From IMG/VR virus record IMGVR_UViG_3300021373_001684, positions 1 through 25,027 of that record: a stretch of DNA of 25,027 nucleotides; one strand, written 5' to 3'. This stretch comes from a virus. How positions within the stretch are numbered: the stretch's first letter is position 1; the number at the start of each line of letters is the position of its first letter. The position numbers and the translations under genes were made by a program. Below the pieces are notes generated by a model that did no database searches, was not told the DNA's origin, and was given only the letters and a program-made list of their open reading frames with translations. Of the stretch, positions 5,822-11,780 are shown piece after piece.

Positions 5822-6074
5822 TAGACTAGATGTAGCACACGAAGAAATTACAGAGAACTGCGATGAATACATTATTATATCAGCAGAGTACAAGAGTGAT
5901 GGAGACGTTTTAGACCCTATCGAAGAACTTGTAACAAGGGCTTATGTATCAACTAACGGAGAGATACTTAAAGAAATTTTAATAGATGAGATGCAAAACT
6001 CCAAAAAATTTGCTAACTTTGTTAAAGAAGTTATAAACGAGTATAATCAATTAAATTCAGAAAGAGATGAGTAA
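5811..6074 (+). CDS. Hypothetical acidic protein (87 aa)
   Basis: I do not recognise this protein. It is strongly acidic, with Asp/Glu spread throughout. Predicted strands lie near EYIIISAEYK and TRAYVSTNG, and C-terminal helices at LKEILIDEMQNSKKFANFVKEVINEYNQLN. It starts 11 bases inside the DnaA-like gene and ends 8 bases inside the SSB-like gene, so the three are surely co-translated. No catalytic motif, zinc site or membrane segment is visible. Tight coupling to two DNA-binding proteins suggests a small accessory factor in replication, perhaps a partner that masks or tunes one of them. That is inference only. Confidence 0.7.
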   Translation: MKIDRLDVAHEEITENCDEYIIISAEYKSDGDVLDPIEELVTRAYVSTNGEILKEILIDEMQNSKKFANFVKEVINEYNQLNSERDE

Positions 6075-6426
6075 CTTACAAATTACCGGAACAATTACCA
6101 AAATTACAGATGTAATCGAAGGAACTTCTAAGGCAGGTAAGTCTTGGAAAAAATTAACCTTTGTCATTCAAACTTCAAGCGAATATCCTAAAGATGTAGC
6201 TTTTACTGTATTTGGAGAGGAAAAAGTTGATAATTTTGTTAAATACAACAAGGTAGGTCAATTAGTAGATGTTAGTTTTAATGTAGAGTCAAGAGAGTAT
6301 AACGATAGATTCTATACGGACCTACAAGCGTGGAAAGTATTTACTAACTCAGGGCAAGGCTCTGAGGTAGAAGCAACTTCTAAGGAAGAAGTATTCCACA
6401 AAGTAAATGACGATTTACCATTTTAG
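6067..6426 (+). CDS. ssb: SSB-like DUF3127 protein (119 aa)
   Basis: This is a probable single-stranded DNA-binding protein. The N-terminal 90 residues fit the DUF3127 family (PF11325), an OB-fold typical of Bacteroidetes phages: LQITGTITKITDVIEGTS, GKSWKKLTFVIQT, YPKDVAFTVFGEEKVDNF, then VGQLVDVSFNVESREYNDRFYTDLQAWKV. The C-terminus is a flexible acidic tail ending exactly in DDLPF. That matches the SSB C-terminal tip (DDIPF in bacterial SSB) used to dock partner enzymes. It therefore probably coats ssDNA and recruits host or phage replication and recombination proteins. It overlaps the gene before it and is followed by a clear terminator hairpin. The gene symbol describes the role, not proven orthology with cellular ssb. 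Confidence 0.85.
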   Translation: MSNLQITGTITKITDVIEGTSKAGKSWKKLTFVIQTSSEYPKDVAFTVFGEEKVDNFVKYNKVGQLVDVSFNVESREYNDRFYTDLQAWKVFTNSGQGSEVEATSKEEVFHKVNDDLPF

Positions 6427-6427
6427 T

Positions 6428-6461
6428 TAAAGGGGGTGAAATACCCCCTTTACTTTTTTTT
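6428..6461 (+). terminator. Rho-independent terminator after the SSB-like gene
   Basis: TAAAGGGGGT (6428-6437) pairs perfectly with ACCCCCTTTA (6443-6452) around the loop GAAAT. One C and eight T (6454-6461) follow. The stem begins two bases after the stop codon. The next gene starts only 24 bases later with no clear promoter between, so this may be a partial terminator that lowers expression of the helicase-loading genes relative to the SSB-like protein. Confidence 0.85.
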
Positions 6462-6484
6462 ATTAACCAAACAAAAAAAATCAA

Positions 6485-7102
6485 ATGATGGCTAAAAGAT
6501 TTACAGATACGCAAAAGTGGCAAGAGGATTGGTATTTAGATTTACCAATAGTATATAAAGTATTTTGGATATACATTTGTGATAATTGTAATCACGGAGG
6601 TATATATAAGCCTAATAAAAGAGTATTTGAACTACTTATAGGAGAAAAGATTAACCTTGAGAAGTTTCTTGAGGAAATTAATAGAGACAAAGTAAGAATA
6701 ATTAAGTTAGGTAATGGCAGGTGGTACTTAACGAGTTTTATAGAGTTTCAGTACGGAAACACATTAAACCCTAACAATAGAGTTCATAAATCTATATTAA
6801 AGTTGTTAAATGATAATGACATTAATTGGGATGGAACACAGATAGAATACAAAGAAAAGGATTTTAACGAATCTGCAAAACCTAGAACCATCACCGATGC
6901 TATAGACTACTTCCTAGTAAAAGGTAGCAACAAGCAAGAGGCGGAAAAGTTTTACTTCTTCTACGAGTCTAATGGTTGGAAGGTAGGTAAAAACCCTATG
7001 AAGGATTGGAAGATGGCTGCTTCGGGATGGATTTCTAGGAATAAAAAAAACACACCTGATTCTGACTATTTAGGTGGGCAACTTAAAGCTATTAGAGGGT
7101 AA
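6485..7102 (+). CDS. Replisome organiser / helicase loader-like protein (205 aa)
   Basis: The N-terminal ~90 residues (KRFTDTQKWQEDWYLDLP, then YKVFWIYICDNCNHGGIYK, then GRWYLTSFIEFQYG) match the winged-helix-like N-terminal part common to phage replication initiation/replisome organiser proteins. A charged linker follows. The C-terminal part (EAEKFYFFYESNGWKVG, NPMKDWKMAASGWISRNKK, about 150-190) is a helical motif seen in phage DnaD/DnaT-like and helicase-loader proteins. No Walker motif is present, so it is not a DnaC-type ATPase. The next gene is the replicative helicase, overlapping by one base (TAATG), which supports a loading role. Two adjacent ATG codons open the frame (6485, 6488); the choice is immaterial. 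Family placement is by motif recognition only. Confidence 0.7.
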   Translation: MMAKRFTDTQKWQEDWYLDLPIVYKVFWIYICDNCNHGGIYKPNKRVFELLIGEKINLEKFLEEINRDKVRIIKLGNGRWYLTSFIEFQYGNTLNPNNRVHKSILKLLNDNDINWDGTQIEYKEKDFNESAKPRTITDAIDYFLVKGSNKQEAEKFYFFYESNGWKVGKNPMKDWKMAASGWISRNKKNTPDSDYLGGQLKAIRG

Positions 7103-8019
7103 TGAACTATAGAGTTACTTCTAAGCAAGAGGTCGTAGATTACTGCAAAAATATATATTCTAAAGGATATACAAAAGGAGATTCTACCGGCATTAGTCCA
7201 CTAGACCCACACTACACATTTCGTAAAGGAGAGCTTACGATTATGACAGGTTTTGCCAACATAGGTAAAACAACTACACAACTATTCTTGATGATAATGG
7301 CTTCTAAGCTATATGGCTACAAGTGGCTTATGTATTGTCCTGAGAATGAACCTGTGGGAGATTTAATGATAGATATAGCTGAGATGTATTGTGGTAAAAC
7401 TGCAGATAAAGATTTTGCAGATAGAATAACACAAGACCAATATTTACTTGCTATTGAATGGGCTTATAAACACTTTACAGTAATTACATTTGAAGAAACA
7501 CCTACAGTAGAAGAAGTGTTAGGTGCATTTGACGATTACTTACAAGTAGAACAATACGATGGTATATCTTTAGACCCTTTAAATGATTTAAGGTCAGCAC
7601 AGAGACAATCTAAGTATGAGTATTATTACGATGCTTTAAGTAACATTAGGAGATTTATTAAAAAGCACAATGTTATGTTTTACTTAGTTGTGCATCCGGG
7701 TACTGCTGCAAACAGAAAGAGAAATGAAGATGGGACTAGACCTGCTCCAAATATGAGTGATGTAGAATTTGGTGCTATGTTTGGTAACAGGGCGGATAAC
7801 TTTCTTGTATTTCACAGAAACCCTCAAAGCGATAAGTGGAATGTAACAGAAATTCACGTTCAAAAGATTAAGTTCCAAAAACTTGTTGGTGTGCCTACTC
7901 CCGAAATAGACCCAATACATTTGTTTTATTCATATAAAAAACGTAGATTCGAGTATCTTAATGAAAATGGTAGTCTCATAGACCCATTAGATAAAGTAAA
8001 AACTAACCAAACATTTTAA
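7102..8019 (+). CDS. Replicative DNA helicase, DnaB/Twinkle-type ATPase domain (305 aa)
   Basis: This is a hexameric RecA-fold helicase expected to unwind DNA at the phage fork. Visible motifs are GELTIMTGFANIGKTTTQ with Walker A G50-FANI-GKT57, and WLMYCPENEP (about 75-84), the place of the glutamate motif. A Walker B-like stretch DGISLDPLND has Asp158, and FYLVVHPGTAA has His198 at the sensor position. MFGNRADNFLVFHRNP follows at 226-241, an arginine-finger/sensor region. The VVHP form is closer to phage T7 gp4/Twinkle-type helicases than to cellular DnaB. At 305 residues it is essentially the C-terminal ATPase domain; the helical N-terminal domain of DnaB and any primase domain are missing. 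It follows the loader-like gene by overlap. Confidence 0.87.
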   Translation: MNYRVTSKQEVVDYCKNIYSKGYTKGDSTGISPLDPHYTFRKGELTIMTGFANIGKTTTQLFLMIMASKLYGYKWLMYCPENEPVGDLMIDIAEMYCGKTADKDFADRITQDQYLLAIEWAYKHFTVITFEETPTVEEVLGAFDDYLQVEQYDGISLDPLNDLRSAQRQSKYEYYYDALSNIRRFIKKHNVMFYLVVHPGTAANRKRNEDGTRPAPNMSDVEFGAMFGNRADNFLVFHRNPQSDKWNVTEIHVQKIKFQKLVGVPTPEIDPIHLFYSYKKRRFEYLNENGSLIDPLDKVKTNQTF

Positions 8020-8021
8020 CT

Positions 8022-8357
8022 ATGGCTGACGAAATTACACTAAAAGCATTATGCCTTTTAAGAGAGGCTGACCCAAATCAAGACGAGCTAAATAGTCTAG
8101 ATAAATTTATAGCACATCAAGCAGAGGTGGTTAAGATGTTCGAGCAATTTAAGGACCACCCTAGAGCAAATGAGCTAAAGCCTAGATTAACAGTTTTCGA
8201 GGAAAGTGCCTACGCATTTACTTATGTATATACCAAAATGATGGCATATAAAAGAGAAAAGTTACTTGCTGATTCGAGAGAACTAGAGATGGCTAATGCA
8301 GTCATAGAGCTAAAGCAAGAACTAGATATATTAACTAAACTTAATAAAGATGAATAG
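8022..8357 (+). CDS. Hypothetical helical protein (111 aa)
   Basis: I do not recognise this protein. It is almost entirely helical by composition, with an N-terminal LKALCLLREADPNQDELNSL segment, a central helix, and a long C-terminal helix rich in Glu, Lys and Leu (REKLLADSRELEMANAVIELKQELDILTKL) that could form a coiled coil. No catalytic residues or membrane segments are seen. It sits two bases after the helicase stop and overlaps the next gene by eight bases, so it belongs to the helicase transcription unit. A structural or adaptor role at the replisome is possible but unsupported by motifs. Confidence 0.7.
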   Translation: MADEITLKALCLLREADPNQDELNSLDKFIAHQAEVVKMFEQFKDHPRANELKPRLTVFEESAYAFTYVYTKMMAYKREKLLADSRELEMANAVIELKQELDILTKLNKDE

Positions 8358-8781
8358 CACAGAACTTGAACTATTAGACCGCTTTGCTAAGAAATACGAT
8401 ATAGATTGTAAGCCTAGCGAAAGTCAATATGATTTTTGGGACTTTACCTACGAGTGGGATGATAGAAAGTTCTATTGCGAGATGAAGAAAAGAAATTTTA
8501 CTTTGGATTACGCAAAGGAAAATTATACCGGTGGGTTGCTACTTGAGATGCACAAGTACGAAAGAATTTTAAGACGAGCTAAGAATGAAAAAGGTTCGCA
8601 AGGATTGTATGTAAACTTTTTTGATGATGATAAGGTGCTTATATACAACCTAAATAAAGTAAGAATAAATAAGTGGTTTTGGAAAACTATGCCGGAGACT
8701 ACAGATTTTGGAAGAAGTAAATATGTTTATAAGTATATTACTTTCTTAGATTATGATAAAGGAAAGGTTTTGTATATTTGA
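8350..8781 (+). CDS. Hypothetical protein with possible PD-(D/E)XK nuclease core (143 aa)
   Basis: The family is not certain. The middle reads YDFWDFTYEWDDRKFYCEMKKR with Asp31 in a strand, then Glu44-Met-Lys46. The pattern D followed 13 residues later by ExK, with alternate hydrophobics, is what a small PD-(D/E)XK endonuclease would show. Next come a helix LLLEMHKYERILRRAKN and strands GLYVNFF, KVLIYNL and KYITFLDY, which fits the alpha-beta order of such folds. The length (143) suits small phage junction or restriction-type nucleases. Context, following the helicase and preceding a methyltransferase unit, also suits DNA processing. Against it, an N-terminal acidic helix motif is not obvious. 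The nuclease reading is a hypothesis. Confidence 0.6.
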   Translation: MNSTELELLDRFAKKYDIDCKPSESQYDFWDFTYEWDDRKFYCEMKKRNFTLDYAKENYTGGLLLEMHKYERILRRAKNEKGSQGLYVNFFDDDKVLIYNLNKVRINKWFWKTMPETTDFGRSKYVYKYITFLDYDKGKVLYI

Positions 8782-8851
8782 CTTGTTGTGATTTTATAGT
8801 AATCATAGCTTGGTTTTCATTGTTTGGTTAATTGGAAAAGGAGGGGTCATT

Positions 8852-8881
8852 TTGATTCTTCCTTTTTTTTATTTATATTTG
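8852..8881 (+). promoter_or_regulatory. Flavobacterial-type promoter of the methyltransferase unit
   Basis: TATATTTG at 8874-8881 is identical to the element at 3567-3574. A TTG at 8852-8854 (within TTTTG) lies 19 bases upstream. The next gene starts 18 bases downstream at 8899. The 117-base gap also contains AAAAGGA (8836-8842) and TCCTTTT (8860-8866), a weak hairpin ending in a T run that overlaps the promoter and could end the upstream transcript. Confidence 0.7.
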
Positions 8882-8898
8882 TTTAAAACCGAAAGATT

Positions 8899-9120
8899 AT
8901 GACGAAAAAGAAACTCACACCGAAGTACAATGACAACAAGTCTATTAGAGCTAGAATAGACAAGTTGTTAGAAAAGAACACATCTAATGTAGCCAATTCC
9001 GGTACAGGAAGTAAATTAGATGTAGGAGATGATAGTAAGGTCAAAGAGGCTTGGCAAGAAATACAAGCTAAGATAAAGGAGATAGACCCTGTGTTTTACG
9101 ATATAATTAAGGAGAGATGA
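8899..9120 (+). CDS. Hypothetical small protein (73 aa)
   Basis: I do not recognise this protein. The N-terminal half is basic (MTKKKLTPKYNDNKSIRARIDKLLEKN). A Ser/Gly/Asn-rich flexible stretch follows (NVANSGTGSKLDVGDDS), and then a helix VKEAWQEIQAKIKEIDPVFYDIIKER. The layout, basic tail plus linker plus helix, could suit a DNA-binding or adaptor peptide. It is the first gene behind the second TATATTTG promoter and overlaps the methyltransferase start by four bases (ATGA), so it may regulate or accompany that enzyme. No helix-turn-helix is clear. Confidence 0.65.
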   Translation: MTKKKLTPKYNDNKSIRARIDKLLEKNTSNVANSGTGSKLDVGDDSKVKEAWQEIQAKIKEIDPVFYDIIKER

Positions 9121-9821
9121 AGATAACCAACGAAGATAATATGGAGTTAATGGCTAGGTACGAGGACAATCATTTTGATTTAGCTATTGTAGACCCCCCT
9201 TATGGGATTGGTGCAAGTAAAGTCAGTAAAAAAAAATACAAAATAAAACAATCAAACGGAAAAATAAGTAATACACCAAATAATAACTATAAAAATAAAG
9301 ATTGGGATAATGAAACACCAAAAAAAAATTATTTTGATGAGTTATTCAGGGTTAGTAGAAATCAAATAATTTGGGGAGTAAATTATTATGATTATAGTTT
9401 GTTAGGTGGCAGAATAATATGGGATAAATTAAACGATAATTGCGACCAATACGATTGTGAAATTGCCTATAATAGTTTTAATAAAAGAACTGATATAATA
9501 AGGTATAAGTGGATTGGTATGTTTCAAGGTAAACAAATTAGTAAAGACTATGGAAAAGCTAACAGACAACAAGGCAATAAATCACTTAACGAAAAACGAA
9601 TACATCCAACTCAAAAACCTGTTAAATTATATGAGTGGCTATTAATGAACTACGCCAAAGAGGGCGATAAAATACTCGATACACATTTAGGTAGTGGGAG
9701 TATTGCAATAGCTTGTCATAATTTAGGCTATGATTTGACTGCTTGTGAAATAGATAAAGATATTTATCTTTCTGCAATGAAACGTACTAAACAGCATCAA
9801 GCACAATTAAGATTAATATGA
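9117..9821 (+). CDS. DNA methyltransferase, beta-order N6-adenine type (234 aa)
   Basis: This is an S-adenosylmethionine-dependent DNA methyltransferase (N6_N4_Mtase, PF01555-like). The catalytic motif IV is DPPYGIG at 26-32, and DPPY points to N6-adenine methylation. IHPTQKPVKLYEWLL (162-176) is the motif X region, and motif I is DTHLGSGSIAIAC (188-200), followed by the acidic cofactor-binding LTACEID at about 207-213. Motif IV before motif I gives the beta-group order. The target-recognition part in between (about 35-160) is short and Asn/Lys-rich, so the enzyme is compact. No restriction endonuclease sits beside it, so it is probably an orphan enzyme that protects phage DNA from host restriction or alters host expression. 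Its target site cannot be read from sequence. Confidence 0.9.
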   Translation: MKITNEDNMELMARYEDNHFDLAIVDPPYGIGASKVSKKKYKIKQSNGKISNTPNNNYKNKDWDNETPKKNYFDELFRVSRNQIIWGVNYYDYSLLGGRIIWDKLNDNCDQYDCEIAYNSFNKRTDIIRYKWIGMFQGKQISKDYGKANRQQGNKSLNEKRIHPTQKPVKLYEWLLMNYAKEGDKILDTHLGSGSIAIACHNLGYDLTACEIDKDIYLSAMKRTKQHQAQLRLI

Positions 9822-10048
9822 GTAGTATAGAAGAACAAGTGTGCTTTAAGATTTTAAAGCGTTCTGAGGTGGGCAAAGTAAAATATGGCGTTACGATGGA
9901 CCGGCAGGATTTAAACCGCTTAGAGTGGCTTAAACACGCACAGGAGGAAGCTATGGATTTAGCAGTCTATCTGCAAAAGTTGATAGAGCTTGAGGAGCAA
10001 AAACCATTTAGGTACGAGTGGAATATAACTAATGAAGGGGACAAATAG
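9818..10048 (+). CDS. Small helical phage protein, possible MazG/NTPase-like fold (76 aa)
   Basis: The core KVKYGVTMDRQDLNRLEWLKHAQEEAMDLAVYLQKLIELE (about 20-58) is a pattern I know from many small phage proteins, usually annotated as hypothetical. The EExxDxxxYLxK helix looks like the metal-binding helix of all-alpha NTP pyrophosphohydrolases (MazG-like), here EEAMDLAVYLQK. A nucleotide pool role would suit a replication operon, but only one such helix is seen and the protein is short, so the match is tentative. It overlaps the methyltransferase stop by four bases (ATGA). It is the last plus-strand gene, and its stop codon lies in the loop of the terminator hairpin. Confidence 0.7.
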   Translation: MSSIEEQVCFKILKRSEVGKVKYGVTMDRQDLNRLEWLKHAQEEAMDLAVYLQKLIELEEQKPFRYEWNITNEGDK

Positions 10049-10063
10049 TCCCCCTTTTCTTTT
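10037..10063 (+). terminator. Terminator of the replication operon
   Basis: GGGGAC (10037-10042) pairs with GTCCCC (10048-10053) around an AAATA loop that contains the first part of the stop codon. TTTTCTTTT follows at 10055-10063. It lies where the plus-strand and minus-strand operons converge. Read on the minus strand the hairpin is not followed by a T run, so it probably works in one direction. Confidence 0.75.
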
Positions 10064-10199
10064 AGCTTCCACAAGCCTCGCAATCCTCATCGTCAATACT
10101 ACAGGCTTCGGGTTGTTCTTTTTCTTCCAAATCCTGAATCCAACTTCCAAATACATCTTCTGCTACTTCTTCGGCACTTTTTTGTTTTCCTTTATCCAT
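10062..10199 (-). CDS. Small acidic cysteine-containing peptide (45 aa)
   Basis: Read by hand from the ATG at 10197-10199 to the TAA at 10062-10064. The protein starts MDKGKQKSAEEVAEDVFGSW and ends ACSIDDEDCEACGS. It has a basic start, an amphipathic helix and an acidic tail with three cysteines, including a CxxC at the end (CEAC). It overlaps the 3' end of the endonuclease gene by 37 bases in another frame, which is more than usual here, and is the last gene of the late operon. The frame is open and ends just before the plus-strand terminator. Protein-like composition supports it; function unknown. A CxxC tail might bind a metal or form a disulfide. Confidence 0.55.
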   Translation of the reverse strand: MDKGKQKSAEEVAEDVFGSWIQDLEEKEQPEACSIDDEDCEACGS

Positions 10200-10561
10200 T
10201 CTATTGGTACTTGTTTATCTGCCCACTTGATGTTGTGTTTCTCACACCATTCAGAGTAGGTCGTTTTACTTCCTTTAAATAATTTATTAGTGTGTCTTTG
10301 AAAGACCATACGAATATCTAAGTCCGGGTGTTGTTTGATAACTAGCAACATCTTTTTTCTATCTGATGCCGAGAATCTACCTTTTAGCTCTAATATGATT
10401 CCGTTAGGTAGTATTACATCCGGAGTGTATTTTCTTTGCTCTGAAACTTCATAATAAAGATTTCTAGTTTCATATTCAAAATCAATATTAAGATTATCAA
10501 GCTCACCGCAAACAGTTTTCTCATAACCACTTCTATATCTATTTTTTTTCCTAGTACCCAT
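10163..10561 (-). CDS. Holliday-junction resolvase, phage T7 endonuclease I family (132 aa)
   Basis: This is a structure-specific nuclease (Phage_endo_I, PF05367) that cuts four-way and branched DNA, clearing recombination intermediates before packaging. The catalytic set of T7 gp3 (Glu20, Asp55, Glu65, Lys67) is matched here by Glu14 (RSGYEKTV), Asp48 (YTPDVILPNG) and Glu58 with Lys60 (ILELKGRF). The downstream DRKKMLLVIKQHPDLDIRMVF, KLFKGSKTTYSEWCEKH and KWADKQVPIEWI are family-typical. T7 endonuclease I acts as a domain-swapped dimer; at 132 residues this one is slightly shorter than T7's 149. It overlaps the HNH gene by 11 bases. Its place at the end of the late operon suits a role late in infection. 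Confidence 0.92.
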   Translation of the reverse strand: MGTRKKNRYRSGYEKTVCGELDNLNIDFEYETRNLYYEVSEQRKYTPDVILPNGIILELKGRFSASDRKKMLLVIKQHPDLDIRMVFQRHTNKLFKGSKTTYSEWCEKHNIKWADKQVPIEWIKENKKVPKK

Positions 10562-10853
10562 TTGCCTTGTTTTCTTCTCTTGTTTTTCTGTTATGACAAG
10601 AATGGCAAAGAGATTGTAGATTATCTAAGTCATACATATCCCCACCTTGCTTTACAGGCTTTTTGTGGTCCACCACATCACAAGAAACTGTCCTACCCTC
10701 ACTCTCGCAAATAACGCACAAAGGGCTTTGTTGTACCCACCAAGCTCGTAGCTTCCGCCATTTAGATTGTCGGTAAACAGAGGTATCTCCACCCCAAGAC
10801 TTGTTTTTATCTGCAGGAGCTTTTCTTCTCCTACCTTTTGGTAATGTAGGCAA
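10551..10853 (-). CDS. HNH endonuclease (100 aa)
   Basis: This is a zinc-containing HNH nuclease. The first zinc pair is CVIC (46 and 49) and the second is CHSC (83 and 86). The catalytic motif runs from VVDHKKPV (Asp62-His63) through NLQSLC (Asn78) to CHNRK (His87, Asn88, Lys90). The basic N-terminus (LPKGRRRKAPADKNKSWGG) and YRQSKWRKLRAWWVQ fit the form of phage HNH proteins. In HK97-type phages such a protein works with the terminase during DNA packaging. Here it lies far downstream of the capsid genes, next to the resolvase, so it may be a packaging factor or a free-standing endonuclease. It has no intron context and interrupts no gene. Confidence 0.9.
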   Translation of the reverse strand: MPTLPKGRRRKAPADKNKSWGGDTSVYRQSKWRKLRAWWVQQSPLCVICESEGRTVSCDVVDHKKPVKQGGDMYDLDNLQSLCHSCHNRKTREENKANGY

Positions 10854-10858
10854 AATAG

Positions 10859-11263
10859 TTAAGATATAATTAGTTCAAATCCTTTTCCTTTGGTGGTTTC
10901 CAATAGCTCAAGGAGAGTTCGTCTAGATGCTGCAATATCCAATAAGGAGTCATTGTTGATTTTTGCAAACCTACTGCCAACAAGAATACACCCTCTTGTG
11001 TCGGTATTAAAGTTTCCTTGATGAATAAGTATGAATTTTCTATTGGGAACATTCTCTAATATAAAATGATTTTTGTATTTAGGCGAAGTTCTAGGCACAA
11101 CTTTATAAACACCTTTTGGAATGCAACTAACATTTCTCATATTAGCTAACCACGGAAGTTCTAAAGTTACACATTCAAAAACTTTCTCTAAGCCATCATA
11201 CAAAGTAAGATAGCCTAGAGTCTGTTTATCTGATTCGTTTACCCTGTTAAGATAAGCCCTCAT
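10859..11263 (-). CDS. DUF5675 family protein, probable lysis or cell-wall protein (134 aa)
   Basis: The sequence TLGYLTLYDG, VFECVTLELPW, NMRNVSCIPKGVYKV, RTSPKYKNHF, then FILIHQGNFNTDTRGCILVGS matches the DUF5675 family (PF18925) found in Bacteroidetes phages. The segment with His and Gly-Cys (His81 to Cys92 counting from this start) recalls the His...(S/T)xGC active site of L,D-transpeptidase folds. That would suit peptidoglycan cleavage or binding, but the family has no proven activity I know of. I chose the ATG at 11263 rather than 11311: it sits five bases after the upstream stop, behind GAGG, while the longer form would overlap the membrane gene by 44 bases and add a lysine-rich leader. 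Its neighbours are three short membrane proteins, as in a lysis cassette. Confidence 0.8.
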   Translation of the reverse strand: MRAYLNRVNESDKQTLGYLTLYDGLEKVFECVTLELPWLANMRNVSCIPKGVYKVVPRTSPKYKNHFILENVPNRKFILIHQGNFNTDTRGCILVGSRFAKINNDSLLDIAASRRTLLELLETTKGKGFELIIS

Positions 11264-11267
11264 CCTC

Positions 11268-11537
11268 CTATTGTTTTTTGTTGAATATTTTTTGCAACTT
11301 GTTTTTATCACAAGTACAGGGTTTAGGGTCTCCCATAAAACACAAGGGTAGAACCGCTATCATAGCCAAGCATAAAACTTGCCAATTAATCCCGGTAGAG
11401 TCAATTTGACTTACTGCTGCAACTGCTAATACACCTGATACTGTTCTTTTAGAGGACCATTTACCTTTGTGGTCTTTAAACATCTCAGGTACAATAGCAA
11501 ATATTCCTTTTACTGCTAATTTAGTAAATAATCCCAT
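11268..11537 (-). CDS. Holin-like small membrane protein (89 aa)
   Basis: The protein has an N-terminal amphipathic part (MGLFTKLAVKGIFAIVPEMF) and a charged KDHKGKWSSKRT segment. Two hydrophobic stretches follow (VSGVLAVAAVSQI and WQVLCLAMIAVLPLCFMG), then a cysteine-containing tail (CTCDKNKLQKIFNKK). The KGKWSSKR block followed by two membrane spans is a layout I know from Bacteroidetes phage proteins beside lysis genes. A holin or holin-like role, forming membrane lesions at the end of infection, is likely from size, topology and place beside DUF5675. It is not proven by a catalytic motif, since holins have none. Confidence 0.7.
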   Translation of the reverse strand: MGLFTKLAVKGIFAIVPEMFKDHKGKWSSKRTVSGVLAVAAVSQIDSTGINWQVLCLAMIAVLPLCFMGDPKPCTCDKNKLQKIFNKKQ

Positions 11538-11539
11538 AA

Positions 11540-11719
11540 TTACTTTTTATCTTTCTTCTCGTTGTTCTTAATAAAGAAAGATATAAGTTCGTCAATGTAG
11601 CCGAATATTTTATCGTCTTTTACAGATGGAGTCAATCTAACTACAATCTTAGCAGTAGCCAAAATCGCTATTAGTAACTCAGCACCATTGTCTAATAAAT
11701 AACCTAATACTTCTTGCAT
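11540..11719 (-). CDS. Small single-span membrane protein, holin-like (59 aa)
   Basis: A 60-codon frame read by hand from ATG 11719 to TAA 11540-11542. The start is MQEVLGYLLDNGAELLIAIL, followed by ATAKIVVRLTPSVKDDKIFG and IDELISFFIKNNEKKDKK. One membrane helix (about residues 13-28) is followed by an amphipathic helix and a lysine-rich cytoplasmic tail. The pattern with NGAE, one span, RLTP and KDxK is common in small proteins next to holin genes of Bacteroidetes phages. The stop is two bases before the start of the next gene. It may be the antiholin, a second holin, or a spanin-like helper. Confidence 0.7.
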   Translation of the reverse strand: MQEVLGYLLDNGAELLIAILATAKIVVRLTPSVKDDKIFGYIDELISFFIKNNEKKDKK

Positions 11720-11780
11720 AACTCTTTTTTTTAGTTAGTAAAGGAAAGTGAAAAAGCAGGGGAAAAGGTAGCGGTAAAAC

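Noticed and set aside
8836-8866. Hairpin AAAAGGA/TCCTTTT as a full terminator
   Set aside because: Short AT-rich stem with a 17-base loop, overlapping the promoter; noted there but not called separately.
10032-10259. Plus-strand frame across the convergent region
   Set aside because: It opposes the resolvase and the 45-residue frame, starts inside the terminator hairpin, and reads as hydrophobic low-complexity sequence.
11264-11311. Longer start for the DUF5675 gene
   Set aside because: It would overlap the holin-like gene by 44 bases. The ATG at 11263 sits five bases after that gene's stop and matches the usual family start.
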